Assembly (NCBI GenBank): GCA_018713665.1 | Contig: DVOI01000004.1 | Span: forward strand, 1 to 8,881 | Direction of reading: 5' to 3' | DNA length: 8,881 bases | From: Ornithoclostridium faecigallinarum | GTDB lineage: Bacteria; Bacillota; Clostridia; Christensenellales; UBA3700 | In this document: in pieces, positions 6,490 to 8,881 of the stretch | Numbering within the stretch: the first letter of the stretch is position 1 | Layout: every line of letters starts with the position of its first letter | Program-made: the position numbers and the translations under genes | Notes under the pieces: generated by a model | The model's input: only the letters and a program-made list of their open reading frames with translations | What the model was told of the DNA's origin: nothing | Database searches by the model: none

Positions 6490-6514
6490 TAATACAGCAA
6501 AGTCGATTTGTCAA
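6486..6514 (-). promoter_or_regulatory. promoter of the ZIP transporter gene
   Basis: TTGACA (6514-6509, perfect) and TATGTT (6491-6486, 4 of 6) are spaced by 17 bases on the - strand. Transcription should begin near 6479, so the untranslated leader is about 20 nt. The -10 box overlaps an 18-bp palindrome. Confidence 0.6.
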
Positions 6515-6712
6515 GAAATAGTGACCCGATTTTTGAAAAAAGTTGCGCAAGGGCAACAATGAGCGGCGCATGCGCTTTTCTGCCGCGAAAAATCCCGCTT
6601 GCAAAAAATAGCGGCGGTCAAAATTTTGCCGATGATGCGATTGCACTTTTTGACATTGTCCGGCTTCGCTGCACTTGCCTTGCCGCGAACGCGTTCCGCA
6701 TAGAATACAGAT

Positions 6713-6736
6713 GACCCCGAGGCAAGCCCCGGGGTC
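6713..6736. terminator. GC-rich hairpin after the small lipoprotein gene
   Basis: GACCCCG (6713-6719) and CGGGGTC (6730-6736) pair fully, and the inner bases extend the stem to nearly the whole element. It lies 20 bases past the - strand lipoprotein stop, so it probably ends or protects that mRNA, although no T-tract follows on that strand. The rest of the gene-free stretch 6515-6756 shows no gene or further signal I can support. Confidence 0.5.
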
Positions 6737-6756
6737 GTTGTTTGTGCAAAGACGAG

Positions 6757-7188
6757 TTACTTTTGTTTGAATGTGACTTTGAAGGTGCCCATTCCTTCTT
6801 CGGTATACTCCATGACCAATTTGCCGAAAGACACGGTGCAAAACTCCTCTCCATCGATCATGATCTTGCTGCCGTCTTGCTCGTAATCGATCGGCGCACC
6901 CATGCCCATACCGCCGCCCGACATAGTAGCCTTGCCGTCCTTGAACGAGATCTCCATTGAAGAGTACATCTCTTCCATGCCGCTCTCTTCCATTATGTAA
7001 TCGGTGAATTTGTCAAGATCCATGCCCATCTCTTCCGCCATTTCTTTGGCTTCATCGTCGAGTTCGATGTCAAAGGAATCAAAGACAAAAGTCTTGCCGT
7101 CCACATCGGTGGTGCATGCCGCAAACACGGACAGGCACATGACGCTCAAAAGAGCAATTGCTGCGATTGCGAAAAGCTTCTTTTTCAT
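6757..7188 (-). CDS. small acidic, methionine-rich lipoprotein
   Basis: 143 residues from the ATG at 7188, which has AGGAGG 6 nt upstream; the longer open frame reaching 7335 crosses the promoter and is rejected. The N-terminus is MKKK plus a hydrophobic stretch ending FAAC, with C25 as the lipid site; the phenylalanine at -3 is unusual but tolerable. The mature part opens VDGKTFVFDSFDIEL, then a helix-prone Asp/Glu/Met-rich stretch (about 45-75), a Gly-Met run MSGGGMGMG, and a C-terminal beta-rich section (YEQDGSKIMIDGEE ... FKVTFKQK). This alternation resembles small lipocalin-like lipoproteins of Clostridia, but I do not recognise a named family. The methionines and acidic residues could bind metal, which is speculative. 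It diverges from the XRE gene, and its promoter holds an XRE-type operator. Confidence 0.85.
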   Translation of the reverse strand: MKKKLFAIAAIALLSVMCLSVFAACTTDVDGKTFVFDSFDIELDDEAKEMAEEMGMDLDKFTDYIMEESGMEEMYSSMEISFKDGKATMSGGGMGMGAPIDYEQDGSKIMIDGEEFCTVSFGKLVMEYTEEGMGTFKVTFKQK

Positions 7189-7202
7189 AATTATCCTCCT
7201 CT

Positions 7203-7214
7203 CGGCTTTCGCCG
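7203..7214 (-). promoter_or_regulatory. GAAA-tetraloop hairpin just before the ribosome binding site
   Basis: On the - strand CGGC-GAAA-GCCG forms a 4-bp stem closed by a GNRA loop. It is preceded by six A and followed two bases later by AGGAGG (7200-7195). In the lipoprotein mRNA it could stabilise the 5' end or influence ribosome access. The element is short and may be incidental. Confidence 0.4.
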
Positions 7215-7245
7215 TTTTTTGCACACATTTCTCTCCGCTATATTT

Positions 7246-7275
7246 ATTATAATTGCACATTGTGCAATTTGTCAA
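7246..7275 (-). promoter_or_regulatory. consensus promoter of the small lipoprotein gene
   Basis: TTGACA (7275-7270) and TATAAT (7251-7246) are both perfect, with an 18-base spacer. Transcription would start near 7239, giving a leader of about 50 nt. The spacer is exactly filled by a 19-bp palindrome, so an intrinsically strong promoter appears to be held under repressor control. Confidence 0.85.
7251..7269. promoter_or_regulatory. operator O1, perfect 19-bp palindrome
   Basis: AATTGCACATTGTGCAATT has 9-bp perfect arms about T7260. It sits between the -35 and -10 of the lipoprotein promoter. The divergent XRE repressor is the obvious candidate ligand. It is the best-matching of three phased copies. 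Confidence 0.8.
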
Positions 7276-7280
7276 CAATT

Positions 7281-7299
7281 TTTTGCACATTGTACAATT
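7281..7299. promoter_or_regulatory. operator O2, imperfect copy of O1
   Basis: TTTTGCACATTGTACAATT matches O1 at 16 of 19 positions, with its centre at 7290, exactly 30 bp from O1. It lies between the two promoters and could bridge repressor dimers bound at O1 and O3. Confidence 0.7.
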
Positions 7300-7310
7300 G
7301 CCGCCTATGC

Positions 7311-7329
7311 AATTGCTCAATGTGCTATA
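7311..7329. promoter_or_regulatory. operator O3, imperfect copy overlapping the XRE promoter
   Basis: AATTGCTCAATGTGCTATA matches O1 at 15 of 19 positions and is centred at 7320, again 30 bp from O2. Its right arm overlaps the extended -10 box of the XRE gene, so occupancy should repress that gene: negative autoregulation, weaker than at O1 because the site is less perfect. Confidence 0.65.
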
Positions 7330-7331
7330 TT
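7323..7331 (+). promoter_or_regulatory. extended -10 promoter of the XRE gene
   Basis: TGCTATATT matches the extended -10 pattern TGN-TATAAT with one change, while no good -35 lies at the right distance. Transcription should begin 6-7 bases later, at or beside the A of the ATG at 7338. No Shine-Dalgarno precedes that ATG, so the mRNA is probably leaderless. Confidence 0.55.
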
Positions 7332-7337
7332 GCAATT

Positions 7338-7547
7338 ATGATTGAGATCTCGGACATCCAAAGACGCCTGCGCGAAGCGATCAAGACAAGCCCTTTGTCG
7401 CAAAAAGAGATCGCCGAAAGATTGCATGTCAATCCTTCGACGGTTTCGCGCTATATGCGCGACGACAAGTTCCCCTCTATCGACACCTTTGCCAACATAT
7501 GCGAGATCTTGGACGTGTCATCCGACGAGATCCTCGGTTTGAAGTGA
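7338..7547 (+). CDS. small XRE/Cro-CI family transcriptional repressor
   Basis: 69 residues, essentially a single five-helix HTH domain and nothing else. The helix-turn-helix is at about 20-41: SQKEIAERLHVNPSTVSRYM, with Q22 and the NPSTVSRY recognition helix as in Cro and CI proteins. The usual ending LDVSSDEILGL completes the fold. There is no ligand or protease-sensing domain, so release must come from cofactors, protein contacts or dilution. The frame is open upstream to 7260, but that stretch is operator DNA; the ATG at 7338 matches the family's N-terminus. Three operators lie directly upstream. It diverges from the small lipoprotein and runs convergently into the fic gene, whose stop is 10 bases beyond its own. 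Confidence 0.9.
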   Translation: MIEISDIQRRLREAIKTSPLSQKEIAERLHVNPSTVSRYMRDDKFPSIDTFANICEILDVSSDEILGLK

Positions 7548-7557
7548 CGTCGTTTGC

Positions 7558-8685
7558 TTACGTCCCCGATTTCAATATATCGATATAGTTGCCGTACTCG
7601 AACACCCTGTTGCGACGCGCGTCATTTGCTCGTCTTACGACCCCTTGCTCCTCCAATGCGGACAGTGCGGCGGACGCCGTCGCATAGGACAGCCCGAGTT
7701 TTTCGGTCACATGTTTTGCGGTGACGATCGGCTCCGATTTGAGCAATTCAAACACTTTCTTCACCGATTGCGGCTGCAACGCGAGTTTTGCTCCGTCCGT
7801 CGCCAGCAACGCGCTCAACTTCCTGATCGCGGCAGAACAATCCCTCGCCGTTTCATCCACGCCGTTCAAAAAGAATTTGACCCATTGCTCGTAGTCTCCG
7901 CGCCTGCGCACCTCGCTCAATCTGTCGTAGTACTCCACTCGATTGCGCTTGAGATAGAGCGACATATACAGCGTCGGCGTTCGCAAAACGCCGCCTTGAA
8001 GCAACATCAACACAATCAGCATTCTGCCGATGCGACCGTTGCCGTCCAAGAACGGATGTATCGTCTCGAATTGATAGTGCGCAAGCGCGGTCTTCAACAG
8101 CGTATCGTCTTCGCTCATATTGATATACTTTTCAAGGTCGCTCATCGCGATGTTCATCTCCTCGACCGTAGGCGGCACATATTTCGCCGTCGCGATCGTA
8201 CTGCCGGCGGCGCCTATCCAATTTTGACTGCGACGAAACTCACCGGGCGATTTGTCCTCTCCTCTCACCCCAGACATCAAGACCTCATGAGTCTCTTTGA
8301 GCAACCTACATCCGAGAGGTAAAGTCTTCATCCTCTCGACGGCGTAGCCCAGCGCTTTGACATAGTTGACCACTTCGTCCACTTCGGCATTGACCGCGAC
8401 GTCGTTGCCGGCGTCCAAAATGTCCTCGAGCGTCGCTTGCGTACCCTCAATTTGCGAACTTAGCAAAGCCTCTTTGCGCACATATGCCCCCAAAAACAAC
8501 TTGACGTCGGGGACAAGCTCGGAAACCGCGTCGAGCTCCCCTATCGAATGACTCGCACGCGATATCGCATCGAGCATCGCCTCGTCAATGACAAGGTTTG
8601 GACACGGCGGCAACGGCGCAGGACGATAGGCGTTGTAGGACGCCTCGCCCAAATTGACTTTGATATACTCTCCGGCTCTGTTCAT
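7558..8685 (-). CDS. fic: Fic-domain protein adenylyltransferase with C-terminal winged helix
   Basis: 375 residues, full length for the SoFic-like group. Fic enzymes usually transfer AMP from ATP to a hydroxyl of a target protein. The N-terminal Fic_N region contains AYRPAPLPP (19-27). The autoinhibitory motif S-x3-E-G is present at 76-81 (SSQIEG), so this is class II with the inhibitory helix before the Fic core. The core motif HPFLDGNGRIGR at 210-221 is intact, with catalytic H210, D214 and the phosphate-binding GNGR. Residues about 305-372 form a winged helix (VTAKHVTEKLGLSYATASAALSAL), which may bind DNA. The start is supported by AAGGAG a few bases upstream. Targets are unknown; comparable proteins occur as stand-alone regulators or toxin-like modules. 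Confidence 0.93.
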   Translation of the reverse strand: MNRAGEYIKVNLGEASYNAYRPAPLPPCPNLVIDEAMLDAISRASHSIGELDAVSELVPDVKLFLGAYVRKEALLSSQIEGTQATLEDILDAGNDVAVNAEVDEVVNYVKALGYAVERMKTLPLGCRLLKETHEVLMSGVRGEDKSPGEFRRSQNWIGAAGSTIATAKYVPPTVEEMNIAMSDLEKYINMSEDDTLLKTALAHYQFETIHPFLDGNGRIGRMLIVLMLLQGGVLRTPTLYMSLYLKRNRVEYYDRLSEVRRRGDYEQWVKFFLNGVDETARDCSAAIRKLSALLATDGAKLALQPQSVKKVFELLKSEPIVTAKHVTEKLGLSYATASAALSALEEQGVVRRANDARRNRVFEYGNYIDILKSGT

Positions 8686-8734
8686 TGCGTCTCCTTAATT
8701 TTGTATTTTATCGATTGCTTTTCCTACATACTAA

Positions 8735-8762
8735 ATTATACTCTTATTTTAATTTTTGTCAA
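8735..8762 (-). promoter_or_regulatory. consensus promoter of the fic gene
   Basis: TTGACA (8762-8757) and TATAAT (8740-8735) are both perfect, with a 16-base spacer. Transcription would start near 8728, about 43 nt before the fic ATG. The spacer consists of one copy of the AT-rich repeat described below, so a regulator binding the repeat would occlude the promoter. Confidence 0.75.
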
Positions 8763-8807
8763 TATATTAAAATAAGATAGCTTATTTTGTACTCTTATTT
8801 TAATTTT
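8739..8807. repeat. AT-rich direct and inverted repeats at the fic promoter
   Basis: TACTCTTATTTTAATTTT occurs identically at 8739-8756 and 8790-8807, 51 bp apart. Its core TCTTATTTTAAT (8742-8753) is also present as a perfect 12-bp inverted copy at 8766-8777. AAAATAAG (8769-8776) and CTTATTTT (8781-8788) form a further palindrome with a 4-base centre. Four copies of CTTATTTT thus fall within 60 bp, one inside the fic promoter. The arrangement looks like an operator array, although low complexity lowers confidence. The remaining bases to 8881 are AT-rich and hold nothing else I can support. Confidence 0.6.
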
Positions 8808-8881
8808 ATGAAATTTATTAAAATATACTCATCTTTGTATTCGTTTTATTTTATTGACTTGCGTTGATGATTTGCCGTTTG

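Noticed and set aside
7215..7233. Fourth full operator in the lipoprotein leader
   Set aside because: Only the left half (TTTTGCACA) matches. The right arm does not, and the centre is 34 bp rather than 30 bp from O1.
7189..7335. Cys-rich N-terminal extension of the small lipoprotein
   Set aside because: The extension spans the consensus promoter and operators, while a strong AGGAGG precedes the internal start at 7188.
8739..8807. CRISPR array or insertion-sequence end
   Set aside because: The repeats are short, AT-rich and unevenly spaced, with no conserved spacer length, and no transposase or target duplication is visible.

Overview
The window suggests a chromosomal contig of a Gram-positive, probably anaerobic member of the Clostridia (Bacillota). 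This is inferred from gene content and signals only. The grounds are AGGAGG-type ribosome binding sites, sigma-A type TTGACA/TATAAT promoters, lipobox signal peptides, and a compact iscR-nifS-nifU operon without the hscBA-fdx genes that follow iscSUA in proteobacteria. Most of the window is of moderate to high GC; the last ~190 bases are markedly AT-rich.

Layout. Bases 1-68 hold a possible gene end on the + strand. A near-consensus promoter (127-155) then drives an ~175-nt leader with several inverted repeats, followed by a large + strand lipoprotein (339-2777) built of Ig-like modules and ended by a strong intrinsic terminator that may work in both directions. The interval 2828-3347 holds a possible small single-pass membrane protein on the - strand, inverted repeats, and the terminator of the next operon. 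On the - strand, iscR-nifS-nifU (5330-3348) forms a translationally coupled Fe-S cluster assembly operon: a sensor-repressor, a cysteine desulfurase and a scaffold. Upstream lie a possible 27-residue hydrophobic peptide (5549-5466) and a ZIP metal transporter (6457-5669) whose -10 box is overlapped by an 18-bp palindrome.

The right third looks like accessory DNA. A small Met-rich acidic lipoprotein (7188-6757, -) and a 69-residue XRE repressor (7338-7547, +) diverge from an intergenic region carrying three copies of a 19-bp operator centred exactly 30 bp apart (7260, 7290, 7320). One fills the spacer of a perfect consensus promoter for the lipoprotein; another overlaps the extended -10 of the repressor gene, which appears to be leaderless. 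Converging on the repressor gene is a full-length Fic AMPylase (8685-7558, -) with its autoinhibitory motif and a C-terminal winged helix. It is transcribed from another perfect -35/-10 promoter embedded in AT-rich direct and inverted repeats.

The most interesting content is regulatory: the phased triple operator, the repeat array at the fic promoter, the palindrome at the ZIP promoter, and the structured leader of the large lipoprotein. No mobile element, CRISPR array, tRNA or rRNA was recognised.
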